Below, one piece after another: positions 52,869 to 61,197 of a stretch of DNA of 64,000 nucleotides (positions within the stretch are counted from its first letter, which is position 1; every line of letters starts with the position of its first letter). Made by a program: the position numbers and the translations under genes. Under the pieces are notes generated by a model. The model was not told the origin of the DNA and made no database searches. It worked only from the letters and a program-made list of their open reading frames with translations. Where the stretch lies: positions 310,001 through 374,000 of the forward strand of contig JACJGO010000002.1 in NCBI GenBank assembly GCA_014163555.1. The letters run 5' to 3'. This DNA is from Flavisolibacter longurius (GTDB taxonomy: Bacteria; Bacteroidota; Bacteroidia; Chitinophagales; Chitinophagaceae).

Positions 52869-53435
52869 ATGGCCACCGATGCAATTAAAAATGCGATGGA
52901 TTCGCAAATCAAAAACCTGGAAGAAAAAACCGGTAAAAAGATTGATGAATGGATAGGGATTGTGAACAGCAGCGGCCTGCAAAAACACGGCGAAATGGTA
53001 ACCATGTTGAAAGAACAATATGGAATGGGCCATGGTTATGCCAACATGGTGGTACACAAGGCCAAACAAAGTGACGCCGGTTTTTCGGAAGAAGAAACAC
53101 TGATTACGGAACAGTACAAAGGCAAGGAGGAAATGAAAAAATGGTATGATACCATCATGCAGCAAGTAAAAACATTTGGTGAGGATGTGGAGGCATCACC
53201 GAAAAAAGCCTATGTCAGCCTACGGCGGAAAAAGCAGTTTGCCATTTTGCAGCCTTCCACCAAAACAAGGTTTGATATTGGCCTCAACCTCAAAGATGCA
53301 ACGGTGGGTGGTCAATTGGAAGATGCCGGAAGCTGGAACAGCATGTGCAAGTACCGTGTTAAACTGGAAAGCGAAAAAGACCTTACGCCTGATGTAATTA
53401 CCTACCTGCGCAGGGCATACGAACAGGCGGGGTGA
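52869..53435 (+). CDS. DUF4287 and DUF5655 domain protein
   Basis: A 188-residue soluble protein with two known domains of unknown function. DUF4287 covers about 5-65 (KTGKKIDEWIGIVNSSGLQK, LKEQYGMGHGYANMVV). DUF5655 covers about 85-185 (VSLRRKKQFAILQPSTKTRF, DIGLNLKD). Both occur together in many bacteria; the second resembles a small DNA- or RNA-related fold but no activity is known. It stands alone. A dyad (GTGCAGAGAATT and its complement, 53460-53490) follows the stop. Confidence 0.88.
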   Translation: MATDAIKNAMDSQIKNLEEKTGKKIDEWIGIVNSSGLQKHGEMVTMLKEQYGMGHGYANMVVHKAKQSDAGFSEEETLITEQYKGKEEMKKWYDTIMQQVKTFGEDVEASPKKAYVSLRRKKQFAILQPSTKTRFDIGLNLKDATVGGQLEDAGSWNSMCKYRVKLESEKDLTPDVITYLRRAYEQAG

Positions 53436-53459
53436 TAAGGTTTGCACTGTATTGAAAGC

Positions 53460-53490
53460 GTGCAGAGAATTGCGTTAGAATTCTCTGCAC
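53460..53490. terminator. Hairpin after the DUF4287 gene
   Basis: GTGCAGAGAATT (53460-53471) and AATTCTCTGCAC (53479-53490) form a perfect 12-bp stem. No T-run follows directly, so termination is only possible. Confidence 0.5.
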
Positions 53491-53527
53491 ATTCTACAAG
53501 CGAAATTTTCTCTTTTTAAATTAATAA

Positions 53528-53558
53528 AGAAGCGCCGTTTATGTTGAACGGCGCTTCT
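53528..53558 (-). terminator. Terminator of the DsbA-like gene
   Basis: AGAAGCGCCGTT (53528-53539) pairs with AACGGCGCTTCT (53547-53558), with A+T-rich flanks on both sides. It immediately follows the stop of the gene. Confidence 0.8.
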
Positions 53559-53559
53559 G

Positions 53560-54207
53560 TTATTTTATTTCTGCCAGTACGTTTTCAAGTCGTTGCTTCA
53601 GTGTATCGTAGTCGGTGTAGCCTTGCACCAGCAGGTAAAACTTACTATCCGAAACCTGAACTAACACACATGGATAACCGCTTACCTGCAATTGTTTTAC
53701 CAATGCAAATTCGTAGTAGGTTTTTTCTTTGTATTCCTCGCTTTTGAGCCTGGTGTAAAAATCATCCTCGGGAATTTTATACTTGGGCAACAGGTGGCGA
53801 TACGCTTCTTTATCCGTAAGATCTCTTCCTTCATAGTTCAGTGCATATTGCAGGTCGGAAGCAATTTCTACAGCCCTGTCGGGATGATATTCTTTGAAAA
53901 TACAAAGTGCTATGGCCGGCATTTCCGAAGACGGATACCAGTCCGTTTTGTCAGGGTTGAACACATGCCACAAAAAATCTTCGCCGAATTGGATGCCAGT
54001 CAGCTCTTCTACCCGCTTGTACGCACCCTGGATATATTTTGCCATAGCGCCAAAATGCTGTGGTGTTTGAGGCAGGATCATTCCGCCCGACAACACATCA
54101 AACGTTAGTTTCTCCTTGTATTCTTCTGCAATGCGGCCCATCACCGGGCTAAAACCATAACACCATCCACAATACGCGTCGTAGCAATAATAAACTGTCA
54201 GTTGCAT
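53560..54207 (-). CDS. DsbA family protein (FrnE-like)
   Basis: A 215-residue thioredoxin-fold protein. The redox motif is CGWC (Cys13 and Cys16) in YDAYCGWCYGFSP, and a helical insert follows. A cis-proline region (VSGYPCVLVQV) is present near 175. There is no signal peptide from the chosen start, so it is likely cytoplasmic, like FrnE and related oxidoreductases. ATG 54207 is chosen because the thioredoxin fold begins there; a longer frame to 54363 is not conserved in type. It is convergent with the DUF4287 gene. Confidence 0.87.
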   Translation of the reverse strand: MQLTVYYCYDAYCGWCYGFSPVMGRIAEEYKEKLTFDVLSGGMILPQTPQHFGAMAKYIQGAYKRVEELTGIQFGEDFLWHVFNPDKTDWYPSSEMPAIALCIFKEYHPDRAVEIASDLQYALNYEGRDLTDKEAYRHLLPKYKIPEDDFYTRLKSEEYKEKTYYEFALVKQLQVSGYPCVLVQVSDSKFYLLVQGYTDYDTLKQRLENVLAEIK

Positions 54208-54383
54208 TATATTCAATCTTGTTATTTTAAAAACCAAACGCCATCTACATGGATGGCGCAGCTTGTTTTCCGGCAGCAAAAGTAGGAAAGGATAAGCCGG
54301 AAATCTACTGGCCGGTACGGTAGTACGACAGCGGTGCCATTCTCTCTGGCAGGCCTTTTGCAAATACTGAGTAAAGACCTTCT

Positions 54384-54593
54384 ATGAATACGAAACGTGT
54401 ATTTGGAATTATATTAACCGTACTGGGCATAGCCGGGCTGATCTATTTTGCCGTGATTTTTATGGAGGCCAGCGGTACGGAGCAACAGGTTAAAAGCCTG
54501 ATTGTTTACGGTTTGCTGGGAGCCATTTTCTTTTTTACCGGCATCAGTCTTATTCGCACCACGCACGACGACAGCCGGCCTCCCATCCGGTAA
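54384..54593 (+). CDS. Small two-helix membrane protein
   Basis: A 69-residue protein with two membrane helices, FGIILTVLGIAGLIYFAVIFM at about 7-27 (split: seen as one hydrophobic stretch) and LIVYGLLGAIFFFTGISLI at about 39-57, followed by a short polar tail. The spacing and the Gly residues resemble a common family of short hypothetical membrane proteins in Bacteroidota. Function is unknown. It stands alone with a terminator behind it. Confidence 0.8.
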   Translation: MNTKRVFGIILTVLGIAGLIYFAVIFMEASGTEQQVKSLIVYGLLGAIFFFTGISLIRTTHDDSRPPIR

Positions 54594-54611
54594 ATGTTAT
54601 TGGTACTGAAA

Positions 54612-54645
54612 CAAAAAAGCAACCACATGGTAGTTGCTTTTTTTA
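54612..54645. terminator. Bidirectional terminator
   Basis: GCAACCA and TGGT-A-GTTGC form a stem with one bulge, flanked by AAAAAA and TTTTTTT. It serves the small membrane protein gene and the convergent amidohydrolase gene. Confidence 0.8.
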
Positions 54646-54666
54646 ATGGAAAGATGTGCTCAACCA

Positions 54667-55794
54667 TTAATCGGGGAACTGTGATTTGTCGATGCCCGGA
54701 ATAACCTTCAGGGCATTTTTGTAATAGATCTTTTTCAGAACCTTGTCACTTAATCCCATGCCGTACATTGGCCAGAAGGCGTGGTATTTTTTATGGTAAG
54801 GAAAATATTCATCCTCCGTTTCCAACACCCGGAAATAGGTGCTGTATTCGGAAGGCACCCAACTGTCTTTTCCGAATAAAATACGGTCCTGGTATTTTTC
54901 AAAAAATGCTTTCGCAGCTCTTGGTTGCCGTCCCAGTTCGGCAATGATGGCACCAAACTCCACGTACATGTTCGGGAACGAATCCATTAACGTACCCAAA
55001 TGCGATAGGTTGCTGGCAAACCAGCCGAAATGCGCATTGATAAAGGTGGTTTTGGGATGCTTGCGGAAAATATTGTGTTGTTGCTGAATCATGTCTTCCC
55101 AGGGAGCCGGATCGGTAGCGCTGCGTTTGCGGCCGGGATAGGTGAGCAGCTCCAGCCAGCGTTCATTGTTCTCGTTGGGCTCTTCCCAAAACTGTTTGGG
55201 ATCGGCCGTGTGAATCAGCACCGGAATCCCGAGCTCACCGCACTTAGCCCATACCGGGTCCAGCCGCGGATCATCTACCCGTAATACATTTCCTTTGTTA
55301 TCCTTTGCCGAAAAGCCCAGGCTTTTATAAATCTTCAATCCCTGTGCACCGGCTTTTACATCGGCTTCCAGTGCCTTGAGGGTTTTGCCTTCCCAATCTG
55401 GTTCACCCACGCCGTTAAAAGAGATATTGGTGAACACAACAATGCGGTTAGGCGTTGACTTTTTTGCATTTTGAATAGCATTCACCAGGTGCGAATTATC
55501 GCTGACATCAAACACGCCGTTGTTGTTGCGAAAGCCGCGGCCACTCAGGTTTACCATCACCCGCATGTTCAGGCTGTCCATTTGTTTCAGCAGGGCCGGA
55601 ATGTCCTGTGTGGGCATACTGCCCTGGTGATTGTGCACATCAATAAACGGAAACTTTGCTTTTTTCAGCGGATGTTCGGGCACCACTAACGACGAAGGCG
55701 GGTTGTAGGTTTCAAAATCAATGCGGGCGGCTTTTTGCGCCGATGCCGTGGCACCAAAACACAAAAGGGCCAGTCCGAGGGTCACTTGTTTCAT
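54667..55794 (-). CDS. Exported amidohydrolase family protein
   Basis: A 375-residue metal-dependent hydrolase of the amidohydrolase-2 type. The signal peptide is at 1-20 (LLCFGATASAQ). The metal motif is FIDVHNHQGSM, further metal-binding candidates are HTADPKQFW and INAHFGWFAS, and the final acid is in LFGKDSWVP. This TIM-barrel family includes decarboxylases and lactonases. The substrate is unknown. ATG 55794 is chosen as the start of the signal peptide. A further hydrolase gene, the acylase, lies upstream with 96 bp between. Confidence 0.9.
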   Translation of the reverse strand: MKQVTLGLALLCFGATASAQKAARIDFETYNPPSSLVVPEHPLKKAKFPFIDVHNHQGSMPTQDIPALLKQMDSLNMRVMVNLSGRGFRNNNGVFDVSDNSHLVNAIQNAKKSTPNRIVVFTNISFNGVGEPDWEGKTLKALEADVKAGAQGLKIYKSLGFSAKDNKGNVLRVDDPRLDPVWAKCGELGIPVLIHTADPKQFWEEPNENNERWLELLTYPGRKRSATDPAPWEDMIQQQHNIFRKHPKTTFINAHFGWFASNLSHLGTLMDSFPNMYVEFGAIIAELGRQPRAAKAFFEKYQDRILFGKDSWVPSEYSTYFRVLETEDEYFPYHKKYHAFWPMYGMGLSDKVLKKIYYKNALKVIPGIDKSQFPD

Positions 55795-55890
55795 GGCAGA
55801 AAAATAGATTTGGCGAAAGATAGTTTGGGCGGATAAGATACAACATCCACCGGTCAAGGTTAACAGGTTTTTAGGGAAAGAAGAAATCGA

Positions 55891-58083
55891 TTATTCTTCT
55901 CCGGGGTGATAGGTTTTGGCTGCATGGCGCAATACATCTTCTTTGTAGAAATACACATCTTTTAATTCGCCCCGGCAAAACAATTCTGCCTGGTCGGTGA
56001 AATGCTTGCTCCTAACATCAAAGGACTGCCCGCCGGTAGATATGGATTTTGCTTTCAGCTTTGGTCCAAACGAAATCGCGGCCACAAAACTATTGCCCGC
56101 CACGCCGTATTGTTGGTTGCCCTGCCAAACCGTTTCGTATGAAGGCAAAGAACCAAGGTAGGAAGGTCCGAAACCTACCGGCAAAGAAGGCTTGTTGTTA
56201 TCAAAGGTTTCATCCCCGTCACCGCCGAGGCGTTGGAACCGGTTGATCTGTCCCCAGGGCAATTTCCAGGTACCAAATGCTTTTTGCAGACTTTCCAGAA
56301 TGCGGTTTAGCGCACCCAATCGTTCGGCGGGTGTGGCCGCACGAATCAATCTTCCGACCTGTTTCACCTGGTCGGCTTCATTTTCTACAGACGCTTTTTC
56401 CTGTTGTTCCAACAGAATAGTCCATCCCCAGTAAATAGCAATGGTCGTAGCAACTGATGATGTAGCTGCGGCTTTATTCCATTGTTGTAAACTATCAATG
56501 GCTTCTTTTAGCGCAGGGTGTTGATCTGAGTTGCGTGCCGATTTGTAATCAACAAAAAGCGGTGGCAGCAACGTATCAAAGGCAGACAGGTAGGTATTGT
56601 GACCAATTTGAATGAGTGCATCCAGTGTTAGCTTTTTTGGCTGCGACAACAATTTCAGGGCATGCAGCGATCGGAAATTCTCGCCTTCGGGTGCCATATA
56701 AAGCGGAAACTTTTCTTTGGGAATGGAGTTTAATCCGGAAACACTAAATGGCGACGAATTGCAGTTCTGCAAAAAACCTTCTTTGGGATTGATGCGGTGC
56801 ACCAGGCTATCCGGTTGGTAAAAGCCCTGCCATTCGGTTCGAGACGTAGTGCCGTCCAGTGGTTCAAAGGGATCAAGGTTGACAGCCCGCCGGGGAATAT
56901 AGTTGCCATGCCAGTAGGCAATGTTTCCTTTGCTGTCGGCATACATGGTGTTGGTGGATGGATTGCCCTGTAGTTGCAATGTTTTTACAAATGAAGGCAA
57001 ACCCGTTGCTTTCATCCGTTGCCAGGATTGGATCAACCCATTAAGCGACCGGTTGTTTGCTTTCAGCGAAAGCCATTTGTTGTTTCGTTTGCCTACAACG
57101 GGTCCGTGATGCGTTGCGTAAGTGGTCAGTGTTCGTTCTTTTCTGCTTTCACCATGTTTAAAAAATAATTGCAACTGTTTTTGCTGTAGGGGCCTCACGC
57201 TGCCATCGTATGCATAAAACAAGCTGTCTCCTTTTTTCACAATCGTTTCTTCGTACAAATCAGAAGCATCTACTGCCGTAGATGTATGCATCCAGCCGCA
57301 ATGCTCATTGAAGCCCTGGAAGACAAAAAGCTGTCCCCAGGTAACGGCTCCGTAGGCGTTCAATCCTTCTTCGCTAATGATATGCATTTCCGTTCGGAAA
57401 TAAAACGTGACATGCGGGTTAATATAAAGCATCGCTGACCCGTCAGCCGTTCGGGAAGGCGCTAGGGCAAAGGCATTGGAACCGGTAGGTGTGATCAAGC
57501 TGTCTGTAACAAAGTTGTTTGCTTTTACCATTAACTCCTTTTCAAACAGCGCTTTCAAATCACCCGTTTGCAAGCCGCCGGTTTGCGAAGCAATGTAAGC
57601 ACCATCAGTAAAAAGCAGGGGATACCAGGGTTCAAAGCGGTTGAGCAGCATTGGTTTTGTTTCGGGGTGCTTGTAGAGGTAATAATGAATGCCATCCGAA
57701 AATGCCTGCAGGAGCTCTTTGAGCCAGGGTGGACTTTGGTGGTAATCTGCAATGGCTGCCGGGGTATCGTATAGCAGCCGCATTTTTATATCCTGCAGCA
57801 GGTAGTCTTTTCCTTCCAGTTCCGAAAGGCGTCCCAGCTTTTCAATATAAGCCCGTTCTACTTTCTGAAAATTTTCTTCGCACTGTGCGTACATCATTCC
57901 AAACACAGCATCGGCATCTGTTTTCCCATAAATGTGTGGGATGCCCCAATCGTCGCGGATGATGGTAACCCGTCGGGCTCTTTCCTCCAGGTCGGTCCTG
58001 CTTTGATCGGAGGCAGAAAAGGAACAGCCCAGCGAAAAAATAGCCAGCAGGCAAAGCAGTGGTTTTGTAAGGAATGGCGGCAT
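55891..58083 (-). CDS. Penicillin acylase family lipoprotein
   Basis: A 730-residue N-terminal-nucleophile hydrolase. A lipobox (AIFSLGC, Cys20) suggests anchoring in the envelope. The alpha-chain part starts at VTIIRDDWGIPHIYG. The Ser nucleophile is at Ser202 in PTGSNAFAL, where self-cleavage would create the beta chain. Typical beta-chain parts are MLYINPHVTFYF, FNEHCGWMHTSTAVDASD and NPSTNTMYADSKGNIAYWHG. Such enzymes cleave acyl groups from N-acyl homoserine lactones, beta-lactams or lipopeptides; which one applies is not shown. It may work with the neighbouring amidohydrolase. Confidence 0.93.
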   Translation of the reverse strand: MPPFLTKPLLCLLAIFSLGCSFSASDQSRTDLEERARRVTIIRDDWGIPHIYGKTDADAVFGMMYAQCEENFQKVERAYIEKLGRLSELEGKDYLLQDIKMRLLYDTPAAIADYHQSPPWLKELLQAFSDGIHYYLYKHPETKPMLLNRFEPWYPLLFTDGAYIASQTGGLQTGDLKALFEKELMVKANNFVTDSLITPTGSNAFALAPSRTADGSAMLYINPHVTFYFRTEMHIISEEGLNAYGAVTWGQLFVFQGFNEHCGWMHTSTAVDASDLYEETIVKKGDSLFYAYDGSVRPLQQKQLQLFFKHGESRKERTLTTYATHHGPVVGKRNNKWLSLKANNRSLNGLIQSWQRMKATGLPSFVKTLQLQGNPSTNTMYADSKGNIAYWHGNYIPRRAVNLDPFEPLDGTTSRTEWQGFYQPDSLVHRINPKEGFLQNCNSSPFSVSGLNSIPKEKFPLYMAPEGENFRSLHALKLLSQPKKLTLDALIQIGHNTYLSAFDTLLPPLFVDYKSARNSDQHPALKEAIDSLQQWNKAAATSSVATTIAIYWGWTILLEQQEKASVENEADQVKQVGRLIRAATPAERLGALNRILESLQKAFGTWKLPWGQINRFQRLGGDGDETFDNNKPSLPVGFGPSYLGSLPSYETVWQGNQQYGVAGNSFVAAISFGPKLKAKSISTGGQSFDVRSKHFTDQAELFCRGELKDVYFYKEDVLRHAAKTYHPGEE

Positions 58084-58175
58084 CTTTTACAATTTACTGA
58101 AAATCTATATCCTATAAATAAAATTTCATATATTAACTGTGTGGTTCTCCTCTTCTTCATCAAATACCAAAACCA

Positions 58176-59588
58176 ATGAACGAAAATTCTCCTGCCACAC
58201 CGTCACCTCCGCCACCGGCTCTTCATTCCCGTATTTCATCGCTGGACGTTTTGCGAGGCCTTGCCATATTGGGTGCTATACTGGTTACTATATGGACCTT
58301 TGGGGGTTTTTCTGAGCAACAACAGAACGCTGCCCTGTTGCAAAAGAAGGGTAGCCAGCATACGGTTTACACCCTCATGCAATTTTTGTTCGATGGAAAA
58401 ATGCTGGCGCTCATCTCGCTGGTGTTTGGAGCATCGATGGTTATTTTTTTGTCGAAAGAACCTGAATTGGGAAGGCAACCGGCGGGTGATATTTTTATCA
58501 AGCGGCAATTATGGCTGATTCTTTTCGGTATTGTCAATGCCGTGTTGTTTTTGTACCCGATGGATTTTCTTTTTCACCTGGGGATTGTAGGATTGCTTCT
58601 TTTTCCACTGGTGCGCATCTCGCAGAAGGCCCTCCTGATTGTGGCACTGGCAACCACCTTTATTTACTGCGGAAAATTTTATTGGGATTATTCGGATGAT
58701 AAAAAAGCGTATCGCAAATATGTAGCCGTCACCACGCTTGAAAAAAAGTATGAAAAGGATTCCATCGCCAAAGCAAAAGGGGGCATTGTGGCAAAACGGG
58801 ACACCCTGACCAAACAGCAAAAAGGGGAAAAAGAAGCCTGGACCGGTTTACTGGCAAGTAAAAAAGTGGACATCAAAAAAGACGAAGGCGCTATCAAAGC
58901 TATGCGCAATACCAGCTATGGGAAGGTATGGAATCACCTGCTGCCACAGACCCAGGGGCGTGAAGCAGCATGGACTTACCAGAAGGGAATTTGGGATGTC
59001 AGTGCCATGATGTTACTGGGAATGCTGTTGTACAAGATTGGTTTTTTTAATCAGCGTTTCCGTACCAGGCGGTATGCACTTGTAGCCTTGATTGCTATTG
59101 TCGGAGCGGCATTGCTCGGCTGGTTCCGGTTGCATTTTCAGGTACAGTCGTTAACAGATTATGAAAAATATGTGAGCCGCCAGTTGCTCCCGCCTACCTT
59201 TTTTTACCCGATAGAAAGAGCCGCTATGGCCCTGGGTTATGCCAGCCTGGTGATGGTGCTACTGTCGGTTCGGGTTGTTTCCAAAGTATTGTATGCTGCA
59301 GAAGCAGTTGGAAAGATGGCGTTGACGAACTACCTGGCACAAACGCTTTTTTGCACCTGGCTGTTTTACGGTTACGGCCTTGGCCACTACGGACGGTTCG
59401 GCCAGTACAACCTTTATTTTATTGCGGCCGAAATCATATTGGTGCAATGCGTGTTCAGCGTGATCTGGCTGCGCTATTACAATTACGGCCCGGCCGAATG
59501 GTTGTTGCGCCGGCTGAGCGCCGGCAAATGGTTGCCGGCAAGCCTGCGCAAGCCTCAAACTGAACCCATTATTCCTGCATTGCCCTAA
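58176..59588 (+). CDS. DUF418 family membrane protein, copy 1
   Basis: A 470-residue integral membrane protein. The family mark SSLDVLRGLAILGAILV opens it, followed by helices (LALISLVFGASMVIFL, LWLILFGIVNAVLFL). A charged insert at about 190-265 separates the two membrane halves. The C-terminal part has VGKMALTNYLAQTLFCTWLF and ends with RYYNYGPAEWLLRRL, typical of DUF418. These proteins are suspected to be transporters or acyltransferase-like. It lies 18 bp before a paralogue, so both are one operon. Confidence 0.9.
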   Translation: MNENSPATPSPPPPALHSRISSLDVLRGLAILGAILVTIWTFGGFSEQQQNAALLQKKGSQHTVYTLMQFLFDGKMLALISLVFGASMVIFLSKEPELGRQPAGDIFIKRQLWLILFGIVNAVLFLYPMDFLFHLGIVGLLLFPLVRISQKALLIVALATTFIYCGKFYWDYSDDKKAYRKYVAVTTLEKKYEKDSIAKAKGGIVAKRDTLTKQQKGEKEAWTGLLASKKVDIKKDEGAIKAMRNTSYGKVWNHLLPQTQGREAAWTYQKGIWDVSAMMLLGMLLYKIGFFNQRFRTRRYALVALIAIVGAALLGWFRLHFQVQSLTDYEKYVSRQLLPPTFFYPIERAAMALGYASLVMVLLSVRVVSKVLYAAEAVGKMALTNYLAQTLFCTWLFYGYGLGHYGRFGQYNLYFIAAEIILVQCVFSVIWLRYYNYGPAEWLLRRLSAGKWLPASLRKPQTEPIIPALP

Positions 59589-59606
59589 TCAATAAAAACA
59601 AAAAGC

Positions 59607-60980
59607 ATGGAAACAAACATAACAGCAACGCCGGTTGTGATAGCAGCAGAAAACGTTGTTGCCGAGCCACCAATGCAAAAAGAAGCCGCGAAGCCTGTTT
59701 CGGCCAAGGACCGCATTCAAACGATTGACATGATCAGAGGTATAGCGCTTTGCGGCATCCTGCTGATGAACATACCCGGATTTGGCCTGCACTGGAGCCA
59801 GTTTTTTGCTATCCTCCAGGGACCGCACAACGTAGACTACCATACGTTCACCACCATCGAGATCTTTTTTTCGGGAACGATGCGGGGTCTTTTCTCTATG
59901 TTGTTTGGCGCCGGCATGGTGTTGTTCACACAAAACAAAACTGACGTCATTGGCGGGCCTACGGTTGCCGAACTGTATTACCGGCGCCTGCTTTTGCTGG
60001 TAGGTTTCGGGCTGTTTAACGCTTACATTTTGTTGTGGCCCGGCGATATTCTTTTCTTTTACGGCTTGGGTGGAATGATCCTTTACCCGTTTCGCAAAAT
60101 GGCGGCCAAATGGCTGTTGGTGCTGGGCCTTGTTTGCATTGGCATTGGTGTACTCAAATACCAGTTGCGATTTAACGAAATGAAAGGAAATCGAACCACG
60201 TACCTGGAAGCGGTGAAGGCAGAAAAAGAAGGTAAAAAGCTGACGCCGGAACAGGAAAGCGGTAAAGCGGCCTGGCTGGAACGACAGAACTGGAAACCGG
60301 ATGCCGACAGGGCAAAGGAAGAAGTGGAAAAACGCCAGGGTAGTTACGGCACGGTATGGACGCTTTTGCTGGGCGACAATGCTGGCAGTGAAACCTGGGG
60401 CACCTATCACGGCATATGGGACATCCTTTGCATGATGTTCTTTGGCATGGGTCTTTTTGCGCTAGGGTTTTTTACCAATAAGTGGACAACGTCCTCCTAT
60501 GTGATGGGCCTGCTGGTCGGTTATGGCGTGGGCATTCCTGTGGGTTGGCTGCTGGTGAACAAAGGAATCATTGCCTCGCTGGATATTTCCACCTATGTGG
60601 ACAGCTACCGCATGACACCGGAAGTCTTGTACGATGTAAAGCGGGTATCCCTTTCCGTTGGGCATGCCTGCCTGGCGATGCTTGTGTTTCGCAGCCAGCT
60701 TTTTTCCTGGCTGATGAAAGGACTGGCCAACATCGGTCAAATGGCGTTTACAAACTACCTGGTGCAAAGCATTATCTGCACACTTATTTTTCATGGCTAT
60801 GGGCTGGGTTATTACAACCAGCTCCGGTTTCACCAACTGTATTATATCGTGGCCGGCGTGTGGGTGTTCCAGATCATCTTTTCTGCCATCTGGCTGCGCT
60901 ACTTCCGCTTTGGTCCGTTTGAGTGGGCCTGGCGTTCGCTTACCTATGGCAAAAGCCAACCCATGCGGTTGGTGAATTGA
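59607..60980 (+). CDS. DUF418 family membrane protein, copy 2
   Basis: A 457-residue paralogue of the preceding gene. The same parts are seen: IQTIDMIRGIALCGILLM, LFSMLFGAGMVLF, a charged insert at about 195-260 ending in SYGTVWTLLLG, IGQMAFTNYLVQSIICTLIF and RYFRFGPFEWAWRSL. Both copies share the block SYGxVW before the second membrane half. Sequence divergence is large, so the duplication is old or the two genes have different roles. A terminator follows. Confidence 0.9.
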   Translation: METNITATPVVIAAENVVAEPPMQKEAAKPVSAKDRIQTIDMIRGIALCGILLMNIPGFGLHWSQFFAILQGPHNVDYHTFTTIEIFFSGTMRGLFSMLFGAGMVLFTQNKTDVIGGPTVAELYYRRLLLLVGFGLFNAYILLWPGDILFFYGLGGMILYPFRKMAAKWLLVLGLVCIGIGVLKYQLRFNEMKGNRTTYLEAVKAEKEGKKLTPEQESGKAAWLERQNWKPDADRAKEEVEKRQGSYGTVWTLLLGDNAGSETWGTYHGIWDILCMMFFGMGLFALGFFTNKWTTSSYVMGLLVGYGVGIPVGWLLVNKGIIASLDISTYVDSYRMTPEVLYDVKRVSLSVGHACLAMLVFRSQLFSWLMKGLANIGQMAFTNYLVQSIICTLIFHGYGLGYYNQLRFHQLYYIVAGVWVFQIIFSAIWLRYFRFGPFEWAWRSLTYGKSQPMRLVN

Positions 60981-61009
60981 TAGTGGGATAATGGGATAGT
61001 AGGATATTG
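60981..61009. repeat. Short GGGATA tandem repeat
   Basis: TAGTGGGATAATGGGATAGTAGGATATTG follows the stop directly and is made of three to four GGGATAnT units, like the one at 41948-41984. It is another example of the intergenic micro-repeats of this window. Confidence 0.45.
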
Positions 61010-61060
61010 TTTGTCTTAGGAATACTTCTAAAACAATATTTGTTTCATCTTCTTCCAAAC

Positions 61061-61091
61061 AAAAAAGCTGTCGATGCCGACAGCTTTTTTG
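61061..61091. terminator. Bidirectional terminator between DUF418 and polA
   Basis: AAAAAAGCTGTCG (61061-61073) pairs with CGACAGCTTTTTT (61078-61090) around a short loop. It ends the DUF418 operon and could also end polA, whose stop lies about 110 bp away. Confidence 0.85.
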
Positions 61092-61197
61092 TTATTCGCA
61101 TACGTGAAAAATCATTTTATCAACGAGTGTTGTCATCAGTAATGAACGGTGAATAGAAAGAACCCCAACTCACCACTGATCATTCACCACTCACACG

